Source: Prevotella sp. UBA2754
GTDB taxonomy: Bacteria > Bacteroidota > Bacteroidia > Bacteroidales > Bacteroidaceae
Direction of reading: 5' to 3'
Assembly (NCBI GenBank): GCA_002353295.1
Contig: DEJG01000001.1
Coordinates: 39,167-103,166 of the forward strand
DNA: 64,000 nt
The notes beneath the pieces were generated by a model. It ran no database searches, was not told the origin of the DNA, and saw nothing but the letters and a program-made list of their open reading frames with translations. Shown in pieces: positions 43,701 through 52,151 of the stretch. The position numbers were made by a program, and so were the translations under genes. The first letter of the stretch is position 1, and each line of letters opens with the position of its first letter.

Positions 43701-45215
43701 ATGCAGGAATCGGAACGGATATATGTAGCCATCGACCTGAAGTCGTTTTACGCTTCAGTTGAGTGTGTGGACAGAGGGTATGACCCGTTGACCACTAATC
43801 TTGTAGTGGCCGATGTCAGTAGAACCGAGAAGACCATCTGTCTGGCTGTTTCACCCAGTTTGAAAGCCTACGGTATCGGAGGTCGTGCACGCCTGTTCGA
43901 AGTAGTACAACGGATGCGCGAAGTGAACTACGAGCGCCTGTGTAAGTCGCCACAGCATAAGTTCACAGGGAAATCCTACAATGATTTAGAACTGAAGGAC
44001 CATCCAGATTGGGCCGTTGACTACCTCGCAGCCCCACCCCGTATGGCTCATTATATAGAGGTCAGCAGTAAGATTTATAATGTCTATCTCCAATACATCG
44101 CCCCTGAGGACATCCATGTTTACTCCATCGACGAAGTTTTCATGGATGTCACTAACTACCTGCACGTTTACAAAATGACGGCTCACGAACTAGCAATGAC
44201 CATGATTCACGATGTACTGAAGCAGACAGGTATCACCGCCACAGCAGGCATCGGCACCAATATGTACCTCTGCAAAGTAGCGATGGATATTGTAGCCAAG
44301 AAGATGCCAGCTGATGCAGATGGAGTTCGCATTGCAGAACTCAACGAGATGACCTATCGCAAAGAACTCTGGGATTATCGCCCCATCACCAAATTCTGGA
44401 GAGTGGGGAAAGGTATTGCCAATAAGCTCAGTATGTATGGTATTGACACGATGGGCAAACTGGCCCGAATGTCGCATGAGCGCGAAGAACTTCTCTACCA
44501 ACTCTTTGGCGTTAATGCCGAACTGCTCATCGACCATGCCTGGGGTTGGGAACCTTGTACCATTGCCGATGTCAAAGCCTATCGTCCTGAATCGAACTCC
44601 TTCAGCAGTGGTCAAGTACTCCAGGAACCCTACGATTTCAAGAAAGCCAGGGTTGTAGCTAAAGAAATGGCAGAAGGAATGGCATTGGATCTTGTAGCTA
44701 AACGCATGGTGACCGACCAACTGGTGCTCACCGTCGGTTATGATGCAGAGAGTCTGACCCGCCCAGAAATACGTGCCAAGTATCACGGTGAAATCACCAC
44801 CAACTACTATGGCAAGCAAGTGCCCAAGCACGCTCATGGCACTTGGAACTTTGAAACTCCCACCTCTTCATCACGCATGATGATGGATGCAGTAGCTACA
44901 CTTTTCGACCAACTGGTCAATCCCTATTTGCTCATTCGCCGACTGAATATCTGCGTCAACCATGTCGTGTCCGAATCATCACTCGAATCGCGACGTGCAG
45001 AGCCACAGCAATTGGACTTGTTCACCGACTACGAAACCCTTAAAAGACAGAAACAGGAAGAGCATAAACAACTGGAAAAGGAGCGGCGTCTACAGGAAGT
45101 ACAGTTACAAATCAAACAACGCTTTGGAAAGAATTCCATTCTTCGTGGCCTCAATTTCGAAGAAGGAGCCACAGCCAAAGAGCGTAATGCACAGATAGGA
45201 GGACATAAAGCATAA
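43701..45215 (+). CDS. Y-family DNA polymerase (UmuC/DinB type)
   Basis: 504-aa translesion polymerase. Palm motifs YVAIDLKSFYASVE and VYSIDEVFMDVT hold the catalytic acidic residues; the helix-hairpin-helix region starts around 230. The C-terminus is a charged helical extension (KQEEHKQLEKERRLQEVQ) longer than in DinB. No SOS box is recognised upstream. It is followed by a YolD-like gene with a 1-bp overlap (TAATG), the arrangement of YqjW/YqjX and UvrX/YolD pairs in Firmicutes. No UmuD-type protease is nearby. Confidence 0.92.
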   Translation: MQESERIYVAIDLKSFYASVECVDRGYDPLTTNLVVADVSRTEKTICLAVSPSLKAYGIGGRARLFEVVQRMREVNYERLCKSPQHKFTGKSYNDLELKDHPDWAVDYLAAPPRMAHYIEVSSKIYNVYLQYIAPEDIHVYSIDEVFMDVTNYLHVYKMTAHELAMTMIHDVLKQTGITATAGIGTNMYLCKVAMDIVAKKMPADADGVRIAELNEMTYRKELWDYRPITKFWRVGKGIANKLSMYGIDTMGKLARMSHEREELLYQLFGVNAELLIDHAWGWEPCTIADVKAYRPESNSFSSGQVLQEPYDFKKARVVAKEMAEGMALDLVAKRMVTDQLVLTVGYDAESLTRPEIRAKYHGEITTNYYGKQVPKHAHGTWNFETPTSSSRMMMDAVATLFDQLVNPYLLIRRLNICVNHVVSESSLESRRAEPQQLDLFTDYETLKRQKQEEHKQLEKERRLQEVQLQIKQRFGKNSILRGLNFEEGATAKERNAQIGGHKA

Positions 45216-45403
45216 TGGGATACTACGACGACATCATCAATCTGCCACATCACGTTTCGAAGCGACATCCCCAGATGCCAATGTGGAATCGTGCCGCTCA
45301 GTTTGCCCCCTTTGCCGCCTTGACGGGATATGATGATGCCATTCAAGAGACAGCAAAGGAAAACGAGCGAATGTATAATGAAACTCGTACCGACGACGAA
45401 TAA
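45215..45403 (+). CDS. YolD-like protein
   Basis: 62 aa. The sequence YDDIINLPHHVSKRHPQM and RAAQFAPFAALTGYDDAI is characteristic of YolD-like proteins encoded beside UmuC-type polymerases. It may replace UmuD-like accessory function; its role is unproven. The start ATG overlaps the polymerase stop (TAATG). Confidence 0.88.
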   Translation: MGYYDDIINLPHHVSKRHPQMPMWNRAAQFAPFAALTGYDDAIQETAKENERMYNETRTDDE

Positions 45404-45437
45404 TACAAATCAAAGATGATGAAACGATGATTGAGTT

Positions 45438-46043
45438 TTACAGATAAGTATTATTGTCGATTCCTTTGAACATATCAAGGAAACGGAGGGCACGTTGACG
45501 CAAACGGTCAGATTCGCCTTGGTAAAGTTTTGGAATGGTAGTGCCTGTAAACAGTTCTTCACCCTTGTATTTCCTGACAGAGAAGCGCAACAGACGCTTG
45601 CCGTCGAACCACATACGCAGTTCATAAGGTGTCAAGTCGTCTGCAATATCGGGAGTGAGAGCATAAACGAACATCGCCTGCCCTTTCTCGTCGTAGAGAT
45701 ATTCCTCATAAAATTCACGAGCTGCAAAATTATATTTCGCAGTAGTAAATCGCAGATAATGCGGTAGGTAGACTTGATCTTCGTCCGAATCCATCTCATT
45801 ATAATACATACGGATATGTTCACGATGCGAGCCTGTTCCTGGCAGGTTCTGCAATACATGTAGGTCGAAGTATACAGGAGGCCACGGTGTTTCCCCGTCT
45901 TCATTAGGCATCATCAGGGCTATGTCTTCCTGAACGGCTTGATACTCCTTACGGATACTCTCTACAGTGGTCTGTGCACTGGCAGACAGCGTCCATGCTA
46001 CACACAACATCAGTGCAATGACGGTTTTTAGTTCTTTCTTCAT
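45438..46043 (-). CDS. Secreted protein of unknown function
   Basis: 201 aa with a signal peptide ending near ASA-Q (residue 23). The mature domain is rich in Tyr, Glu and Asp and shows alternating strands and helices, with no motif I recognise. It is 18 bp after the lipoprotein gene upstream and is likely in the same transcript. Confidence 0.8.
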   Translation of the reverse strand: MKKELKTVIALMLCVAWTLSASAQTTVESIRKEYQAVQEDIALMMPNEDGETPWPPVYFDLHVLQNLPGTGSHREHIRMYYNEMDSDEDQVYLPHYLRFTTAKYNFAAREFYEEYLYDEKGQAMFVYALTPDIADDLTPYELRMWFDGKRLLRFSVRKYKGEELFTGTTIPKLYQGESDRLRQRALRFLDMFKGIDNNTYL

Positions 46044-46061
46044 AACTCTAAACAGATAAGG

Positions 46062-46880
46062 TTATTCTTCCTGACGATAATAAACGGTGCCTTGTTCGTT
46101 CTTCAGCGTGCGGGTTTGGGAATTATATTCGTAGCAATCCTCTTCAGATGCTACACCTTTGGGAGACAGGCAGATGGTATTGCCTTTGATTCTATAGGTA
46201 TATTCCGTAAAATTCAAACTCCCTATCATGCCCCATGTTGCTGTACCATCGCTCGTCAAACAAAACCGACTCTCCTGTTCCTCATCATCATAGACGCCAG
46301 CTATATTATCAAATGTCAGTTCCGTTCCCTGAGCCTTCTCGTCCTGCAGTATCACTCTGCGGAGATAAGCCTTGTCATCCTCTCCATCCTCGGAAGGGCA
46401 GAAATCATCAATATACCAATCGTCTCGCTCAAAACGCAGGGCGATAGTCGTTTCCTTGTCATTAAAATTATGAATAGCGAGGTCAACGAGTGCCGTCGAA
46501 TCCGTGACCTGATAGACTTTCTTCACCTGATAGCTCCAATCCTCAGAGAAATCCTGTCCGCATACCCAGTGGTCATAGTCGTAGAGGACCTCATCCATCT
46601 TCTCGCATACCTTCAACGCCTGTTGCATCAGCGCATAGTAGCGTTGTGAGCAGTAAGCACTGTCACGATTGAAATTGTTTGAGATGTAATCCACCCGGTT
46701 CCCCTCAGCATCAACGACTGACTTTCCTACAGTCTTGTAGATAGTGTCTATACGCTGACGGATATACTCTTCCGTTTGTTTATTAACACTGCCGCTTTCG
46801 CTTTGCTGTTGATTCTTACCGCCACATGCTGCCAAGATGAGCAGTAGCCCCATGATTAATAGTTTATTGTTCATACTCAT
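46062..46880 (-). CDS. Hypothetical lipoprotein
   Basis: 272 aa with lipobox LAAC around Cys19, then a Gln/Ser linker. Two similar halves seem possible: an NTF2-like first part (TDSTALVDLAIHNFNDKETTIALRFERDDWYIDDF) and a C-terminal beta domain (FDNIAGVYDDEEQESRFCLTSDGTATWG) like lipocalin-type repeats in other Bacteroidota lipoproteins. No function recognised. MSMNN or MNN may be the start. A -7 element TAACTTTG lies upstream at 46962-46955. Confidence 0.78.
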   Translation of the reverse strand: MSMNNKLLIMGLLLILAACGGKNQQQSESGSVNKQTEEYIRQRIDTIYKTVGKSVVDAEGNRVDYISNNFNRDSAYCSQRYYALMQQALKVCEKMDEVLYDYDHWVCGQDFSEDWSYQVKKVYQVTDSTALVDLAIHNFNDKETTIALRFERDDWYIDDFCPSEDGEDDKAYLRRVILQDEKAQGTELTFDNIAGVYDDEEQESRFCLTSDGTATWGMIGSLNFTEYTYRIKGNTICLSPKGVASEEDCYEYNSQTRTLKNEQGTVYYRQEE

Positions 46881-46954
46881 ATCGTTTTGACTAAACCTTT
46901 TAATTTAGCTTTATCATGTCGCTCCACCTCGTTGTCAGATTAGGACTTCCGTCG

Positions 46955-46962
46955 CAAAGTTA
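46955..46962 (-). promoter_or_regulatory. -7 element of the two secreted genes
   Basis: TAACTTTG on the minus strand, about 75 bp before the lipoprotein ATG. The -33 box is not canonical. Confidence 0.5.
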
Positions 46963-47004
46963 CGAAAAAAAAGAGAATTATCGTACACAATTCTTAAAAA
47001 AAGA

Positions 47005-47036
47005 TTTGGTTATCTTCTCACTTATTTGTACCTTCG
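47005..47036 (+). promoter_or_regulatory. Promoter of patatin gene, twin of the prfA promoter
   Basis: TTTG 47005-47008, 20-bp spacer, TACCTTCG 47029-47036 (one departure from TAnnTTTG). Over 36 positions it matches the prfA promoter (8236-8271) at 32, including the shared spacer core TCTTCTCACTTATT. Start near 47042, leader about 15 nt. Confidence 0.75.
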
Positions 47037-47056
47037 CGCCATAAATCTGCATATTG

Positions 47057-47908
47057 ATGAAAAATGGACTAGTGCTTGAAGGCGGAGCCATGCGTGGACT
47101 CTGGACAGCCGGAGTGACGGACGTGATGATGGAACACGGGATATGGCCCAACGGACTGATTGGGGTATCTGCAGGTGCGGCCTTTGGTTGTAACATCAAG
47201 TCGCGACAGATTGGTCGCGCTATCCGCTACAATATCCGTTTTGCGAAAGATGCCCGCTATAGCGGCATGAAATCGCTGTTGACGACAGGTGACTATTTTA
47301 ACGCAGAATTCGGCTATCACATCGTACCCAAATACTATGATGTCTACGACGACGAAGCCTTCAACAAGAATCCGATGGAGTTCATCGTGGTCTGTACAGA
47401 TGTGGATACGGGACGACCTGTTTACCAGTCATTGACAGAAGCTAACTACGAAACTTACGAATGGATTCGCGCCTCAGCCTCGATGCCATTGGTATCGAAG
47501 GTGGTGAAACTGGGAGGCAGGCAACTGCTGGACGGTGGTGTGGCCGACTCTATCCCCCTGGAATACTTCGAAAGCATAGGTTATCGGCATAATGTAGTGA
47601 TACTGACACAGCCGAAAGGTTTTATCAAAAAACAGAACAAGCTATTGCCTCTGATGCGGCTGGCTCTCAGGAAACACCCACAGTTCGTAGAAGCCCTGGA
47701 GCATCGTCCTGCAATGTACAACAATCAGTTGGCCTACGTGGAAGAGGCTGAACGCGATGGGCGCTGTCTGGTAATTCGTCCAGATAAAAAAATCCCCATT
47801 GGTCACATTTCTCACGACCCGCAAGAAATGCTCCATGTCTATGAGTTGGGACGGAGCGTGGGCAATAGATATTTAGAAAGTATCAAAAAATTTTACGCTA
47901 ACAGCTAA
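47057..47908 (+). CDS. Patatin-like phospholipase
   Basis: 283-aa serine hydrolase of the patatin family. Oxyanion loop GGAMRG (near residue 9), nucleophile motif GVSAGA with Ser, and the Asp of LDGGVADSIP complete the Ser-Asp dyad. No signal peptide, so cytoplasmic or membrane-associated. Its nearest relative in the window is the 282-aa protein at 48573-49421, with matching order of motifs, on the opposite strand beyond trmD. Confidence 0.92.
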   Translation: MKNGLVLEGGAMRGLWTAGVTDVMMEHGIWPNGLIGVSAGAAFGCNIKSRQIGRAIRYNIRFAKDARYSGMKSLLTTGDYFNAEFGYHIVPKYYDVYDDEAFNKNPMEFIVVCTDVDTGRPVYQSLTEANYETYEWIRASASMPLVSKVVKLGGRQLLDGGVADSIPLEYFESIGYRHNVVILTQPKGFIKKQNKLLPLMRLALRKHPQFVEALEHRPAMYNNQLAYVEEAERDGRCLVIRPDKKIPIGHISHDPQEMLHVYELGRSVGNRYLESIKKFYANS

Positions 47909-47920
47909 TCGCAAGAAGCT

Positions 47921-48598
47921 ATGAGAATTGATATTATTTCCGTCTTGCCCGAAATGTTGGAGGGCTTCGTTCACGAATCAATATTGGCTCGAGCCGAGAA
48001 AAAAGGTCTAGCCGAAATTCGTCTGCACAACCTGCGCGACTACACACTGGACAAATGGCGCCGCGTGGATGATTACCCCTATGGCGGTTCGGCTGGAATG
48101 GTGATGCAGTGTGAGCCCATAGACCGATGCATCACAGCCTTGAAAGCAGAACGTGACTATGACGAGGTCATTTTCACTTCGCCCGACGGTGAACGTTTCG
48201 ACCAGCACATGGCCAACGAACTGTCGATGAAGGGGAATCTGATTATCTTGGCCGGACATTATAAAGGAATTGACCAAAGAGTGCGCGACCACCTGATTAC
48301 CAAAGAGATATCAATCGGTGACTTCGTACTAACAGGAGGCGAGTTGGTAGCTGCGATGATAGCTGATGCCATCGTGAGAGTGGTGCCTGGCGTAATCGGT
48401 GATGAGCAGTCAGCACTTTCCGATTGTTTTCAGGACGACCTGCTGGCTGCACCTATCTATACCCGACCTGCCGACTATAAAGGATGGAAGGTACCAGAGA
48501 TTCTGCTCTCAGGTAACGAGGCTAAAATCAGAAACTGGGAATTGGAACAGGCTATGGATCGCACCCGCCGACTCAGGCCAGACCTTCTGAAAGAATAA
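47921..48598 (+). CDS. trmD: tRNA (guanine-N1)-methyltransferase TrmD
   Basis: 225-aa knotted SPOUT enzyme methylating G37 of tRNAs. Start MRIDIISVLPEM, YPYGGSAGMVMQ, LAGHYKGIDQRV and FVLTGGELVAAM are the expected blocks. It is 12 bp after the patatin gene and its last 26 bp overlap the end of the convergent second patatin gene. The usual rpsP/rimM/rplS partners are absent. Confidence 0.96.
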   Translation: MRIDIISVLPEMLEGFVHESILARAEKKGLAEIRLHNLRDYTLDKWRRVDDYPYGGSAGMVMQCEPIDRCITALKAERDYDEVIFTSPDGERFDQHMANELSMKGNLIILAGHYKGIDQRVRDHLITKEISIGDFVLTGGELVAAMIADAIVRVVPGVIGDEQSALSDCFQDDLLAAPIYTRPADYKGWKVPEILLSGNEAKIRNWELEQAMDRTRRLRPDLLKE

Positions 48599-49421
48599 AC
48601 CGTTCACCCAGTTGGAACCCTTCTTCATAGAGACGTTCCAACTTGACAACATCTTCCGTGATACGCCCTACTTCCAAGGGTTTCTCTGGACGAATCACCT
48701 TGACTTCGCCCCAATCCTCCATTCGCTCTATCAGGTCAAGCTGCTTATTATACTCCTCTGTTCTACGACTCAAAGCCACACGGAGACGCGGATACTCACC
48801 ATAAATAAACTTAGGCACCTTCACATCAGGTTCGGAAGAACGATAACCGCGATTACGAGTCAAGACCACCACATTCTCATGATGCCCTGTATCCATAGAG
48901 CGCATAATGGGAATGCTGTCAATGATGCCGCCATCAAGCATAGGAATGCCGTCGACCTCCGTAATCTGAGCAACAAAGGGCAGAGAGCTTGAAGCCTTGA
49001 CTATCTGTGTGAGACGCCGATGATCATGCTTCTCGGAAAGATACATCGCCCGCCCCGTCTTGCAATTAGTAGTCACAACCTCAAACGTGGCAGGATTGTT
49101 TTCGTAGGTCTCGTAATCAAAGGGAATCATCTCGTTGGGAAAACGATCATAAAGGATTTCAGGGTCGAAAATGGAACCATTGACGATAAGACTTTTCAGT
49201 GAAATATAATCATACTTTTGCAGCATGTCTATGTTAGACCAACGGGCACGACGAGGCTGACGGCTCATATACGACAAACCGTTACAGGCTCCTGCGGAAA
49301 CTGCCACCACATAAGGAAAATAAACCTCATGTTTCATCAAGGCATCGAGCACACCTGAAGTGAAGACACCACGCATGCCTCCACCCTCGAGAACAAGTCC
49401 TGTATTTGATGCGATATACAT
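48573..49421 (-). CDS. Patatin-like phospholipase (second copy)
   Basis: 282 aa, paralogous in layout to the protein at 47057-47908: GGGMRG, AVSAGA and LDGGIIDSIP give the same oxyanion, Ser and Asp sites. ATG 49421 is chosen; a longer frame to 49481 would start before the likely promoter TACCTTTG at 49448-49441. Its tail overlaps that of trmD by 26 bp, tail to tail. Confidence 0.92.
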   Translation of the reverse strand: MYIASNTGLVLEGGGMRGVFTSGVLDALMKHEVYFPYVVAVSAGACNGLSYMSRQPRRARWSNIDMLQKYDYISLKSLIVNGSIFDPEILYDRFPNEMIPFDYETYENNPATFEVVTTNCKTGRAMYLSEKHDHRRLTQIVKASSSLPFVAQITEVDGIPMLDGGIIDSIPIMRSMDTGHHENVVVLTRNRGYRSSEPDVKVPKFIYGEYPRLRVALSRRTEEYNKQLDLIERMEDWGEVKVIRPEKPLEVGRITEDVVKLERLYEEGFQLGERFILSEGLA

Positions 49422-49440
49422 TTTAATGCTTTTTATGATG

Positions 49441-49478
49441 CAAAGGTAGTACTTTTTCACAAATAATGTGTAACTTTG
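49441..49478. promoter_or_regulatory. Divergent -7 elements for second patatin and aminopeptidase genes
   Basis: Minus strand TACCTTTG (49448-49441) and plus strand TAACTTTG (49471-49478) sit 22 bp apart, facing outward. Neither has a TTTG exactly at -33. The plus-strand leader to ATG 49515 is about 30 nt. Confidence 0.6.
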
Positions 49479-49514
49479 CATACAAAAAGGACTATCTTAA
49501 AGAAAAGTTGGAAT

Positions 49515-50912
49515 ATGTTTGATAAAAATACATACGTACAGCGCCGCGCTGAACTGAAAAAACTGGTAGGAGAAGGAATCATTATCTTGTTTGGCAACAA
49601 CGAAGCTCCCTACAATTATCCAGCTAACACATATGCCCCCATGCGTCAGGATTCATCGTTCCTTTACTACTTTGGACAGCATCGTGACGGACTAGTAGGC
49701 TTGATAGATATTGACAATGACGAAGAATGTATTTTCGGTGACGACATCGATGTGGAGGATATCGTTTGGATGGGCTTCACACCCAGTGTGGCCGATTTGG
49801 CCGCTGAGGTAGGCGTAGCCAAAACAGCCCCACTTTCAGCCCTCCGTTCCGTATGCTGCGACAGCATTGCAGCAAAGAGAACCATCCACATCCTGCCTCC
49901 CTATCGCCACGACACGATGATACAAATCATGGATTTGCTGGGCACACACCCTTCGCAACAGAAAGAAGCTGCCTCGCTGAAGCTCATCCAGGCAGTGGTC
50001 AAAATGCGCTCGACAAAGGAGGCCCAGGAGATTGTCGCCATTGAGCATGCCTGCGATGTGGGCTATTACATGCACACCACCGCCCAACTGCTGATTAAGC
50101 CTGGTGTGACGGAACGTTACATTGGCGGACAGGTTGATGGTATTGCCCGTTCACTGGCCAACGGTGTAAGCTTCGCCACCATCTTCTCACAGCATGGAGA
50201 AATCATGCACGGCAATCCTTCAGAAGCCAAACTGGAGGCTGGACGTCTGGCACTCTGCGATGCCGGATGTGAATTAGACGACTATTGCTCTGACAACACA
50301 CGCACGATGCCTGTGACGGGGAAATTCACCCAGCGACAGTTGGAGATATACAGCATCGTAGAGGCTTGTCACGACTACGTGCTGGAAGTGGCCAAACCCG
50401 GTATACGATACATGGATGTACACTTTGCTGTTTGCCGCATGATGACTGACAGGCTCAAAGAACTCGGACTGATGAAAGGCGACACGGAAGAAGCCGTAAG
50501 AGCCGGCGCTCATGCTATGTTCCTGCCTCACGGACTTGGACACATGATGGGCATGGATGTGCACGACATGGAAGGTCTGGGACAGATATACGTAGGATTC
50601 GATGAACAGACACGTCCTAACCTAGAACAATTCGGTACGAATTGCCTGCGTATGGGCAGACGACTGGAAGAAGGTTTTGTGGTCACCGACGAACCGGGTA
50701 TTTACTTTATCCCTGCCCTCATCGATGAGTGGAAAGCTAAAGGACACTGCAAGGAGTTTATCAATTTCGAGAAACTGGAGACATATAAAGACTTCGGCGG
50801 TATCCGTATTGAGGATGATGTGCTGATCACAAAGGACGGCTGTCGCTTCCTGGGAACGAAGCGCATCCCTTATCATCCTCAGGAATTAGAAGAATACATG
50901 AATAATAACTAA
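49515..50912 (+). CDS. Xaa-Pro aminopeptidase (M24B)
   Basis: 465-aa aminopeptidase P family enzyme removing N-terminal residues before proline. An N-terminal creatinase-like domain (1-170) precedes the pita-bread domain whose metal ligands are seen in LCDAGCELDDYCSDNTR (two Asp), LPHGLGHMMGMDVHD (His), VTDEPGIYF and GIRIEDDVLI (two Glu). No signal peptide. The start is placed at ATG 49515; the 13 codons upstream overlap the promoter. Confidence 0.95.
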   Translation: MFDKNTYVQRRAELKKLVGEGIIILFGNNEAPYNYPANTYAPMRQDSSFLYYFGQHRDGLVGLIDIDNDEECIFGDDIDVEDIVWMGFTPSVADLAAEVGVAKTAPLSALRSVCCDSIAAKRTIHILPPYRHDTMIQIMDLLGTHPSQQKEAASLKLIQAVVKMRSTKEAQEIVAIEHACDVGYYMHTTAQLLIKPGVTERYIGGQVDGIARSLANGVSFATIFSQHGEIMHGNPSEAKLEAGRLALCDAGCELDDYCSDNTRTMPVTGKFTQRQLEIYSIVEACHDYVLEVAKPGIRYMDVHFAVCRMMTDRLKELGLMKGDTEEAVRAGAHAMFLPHGLGHMMGMDVHDMEGLGQIYVGFDEQTRPNLEQFGTNCLRMGRRLEEGFVVTDEPGIYFIPALIDEWKAKGHCKEFINFEKLETYKDFGGIRIEDDVLITKDGCRFLGTKRIPYHPQELEEYMNNN

Positions 50913-50927
50913 AAATAAAAAGGACAA

Positions 50928-52130
50928 ATGAAGAAAATTTTAACTTTCGCCTTGCTTGCCATGATAGCAACAGGCGCGCAGGCAGAGGAGAAAAAAGACT
51001 CTGCTAACAAGAACAAACCCGTCTTTACGGTGATCAAGGAAAATCCTATCACCTCCATCAAAGACCAGAACCGTTCGGGTACGTGCTGGGACTACTCTAC
51101 TCTCTCCTACTTCGAGGCTGAGATTCTGAAGAAAACGGGTAAAACCTACGACCTTTGCGAGAGTTTCGTGGCTAACAAAACTTATATGGATCGCGCCATT
51201 CAGGTGGTGCGTCTGCATGGCGACTGCCAGTTTGCACAAGGAGGTTCGGCCTACGACGTGCACTATGCACTGCAGCACTATGGTATCTGCCCTGAGGATG
51301 CTATGCCCTTCCCAGGTTCGCTTTATGGCGACTCGCTGAATAACTTCAATGAGTTCTTCTCACTCATGGAGCCATACGTAGCTGCTGTTGCTAAGAACAA
51401 GGCCCGCAAGATTTCTCCACAATGGAAGGTTGGTTTGCAGGGCATTCTGGATGCCTATCTGGGCAAGTGCCCTGAGACGTTCACCTATGAGGGCAAAACG
51501 TATACACCGAAAACATTTGCTGCCAGCCTGGGACTCGACTGGAACGACTATGTCAGCGTGACCAGCTATACCCATCACCCATTCTACACAGCCTTCCCCG
51601 TAGAGGTGCAGGACAACTGGCGCAACCCACTGTCATATAATGTGCCCATGGACGAGATGATGCAGATTATTGACAATGCCGTGATGAACGGTTACACTGT
51701 AGCTTGGGGTGGCGACGTGTCGGAGGATGGATTCACCCGTCAGGGACTGGCTTATGCCATCGATACCAAAAAGACCGAGAGTCTGCAGGGCAGCGATATG
51801 GCGCGCTGGTTGAAACTAAGCGCAGCCAAGAAACGCAGCGTGATTGACTCACTGGGATGCACCGTTCCAGAAATCGTTCCTACCCAGGAGATGCGCCAGG
51901 AGCGTTACGACAACTGGGAACTGACCGATGACCATGGTATGCTGATTTTCGGTATTGCCAAAGACCAGAACGGCAAGGAATACTATATGGTGAAGAACTC
52001 GTGGGGCGAGAGTGGCGAGTATAAGGGCATCTGGTATATGACCAAAGCCTTCATCGCTGCCAACACGATGGACTATACCGTCAATAAGAACGCCATTCCA
52101 AAAGATATTCGCAAGAAACTTGGACTGTAA
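50928..52130 (+). CDS. Secreted C1-family cysteine protease (bleomycin hydrolase-like)
   Basis: 400-aa papain-fold aminopeptidase. Signal peptide (1-19, ending ATGAQA), then active Cys53 in NRSGTCWDYST, His in TDDHGMLIFG and Asn in MVKNSWGES. The layout follows PepC/bleomycin hydrolase, which are normally cytoplasmic, so export is notable; such secreted versions are common in Bacteroidota. 15 bp after the aminopeptidase gene, consistent with peptide breakdown together. Confidence 0.92.
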   Translation: MKKILTFALLAMIATGAQAEEKKDSANKNKPVFTVIKENPITSIKDQNRSGTCWDYSTLSYFEAEILKKTGKTYDLCESFVANKTYMDRAIQVVRLHGDCQFAQGGSAYDVHYALQHYGICPEDAMPFPGSLYGDSLNNFNEFFSLMEPYVAAVAKNKARKISPQWKVGLQGILDAYLGKCPETFTYEGKTYTPKTFAASLGLDWNDYVSVTSYTHHPFYTAFPVEVQDNWRNPLSYNVPMDEMMQIIDNAVMNGYTVAWGGDVSEDGFTRQGLAYAIDTKKTESLQGSDMARWLKLSAAKKRSVIDSLGCTVPEIVPTQEMRQERYDNWELTDDHGMLIFGIAKDQNGKEYYMVKNSWGESGEYKGIWYMTKAFIAANTMDYTVNKNAIPKDIRKKLGL

Positions 52131-52151
52131 CACACCAAAAGTCCTACTAAA

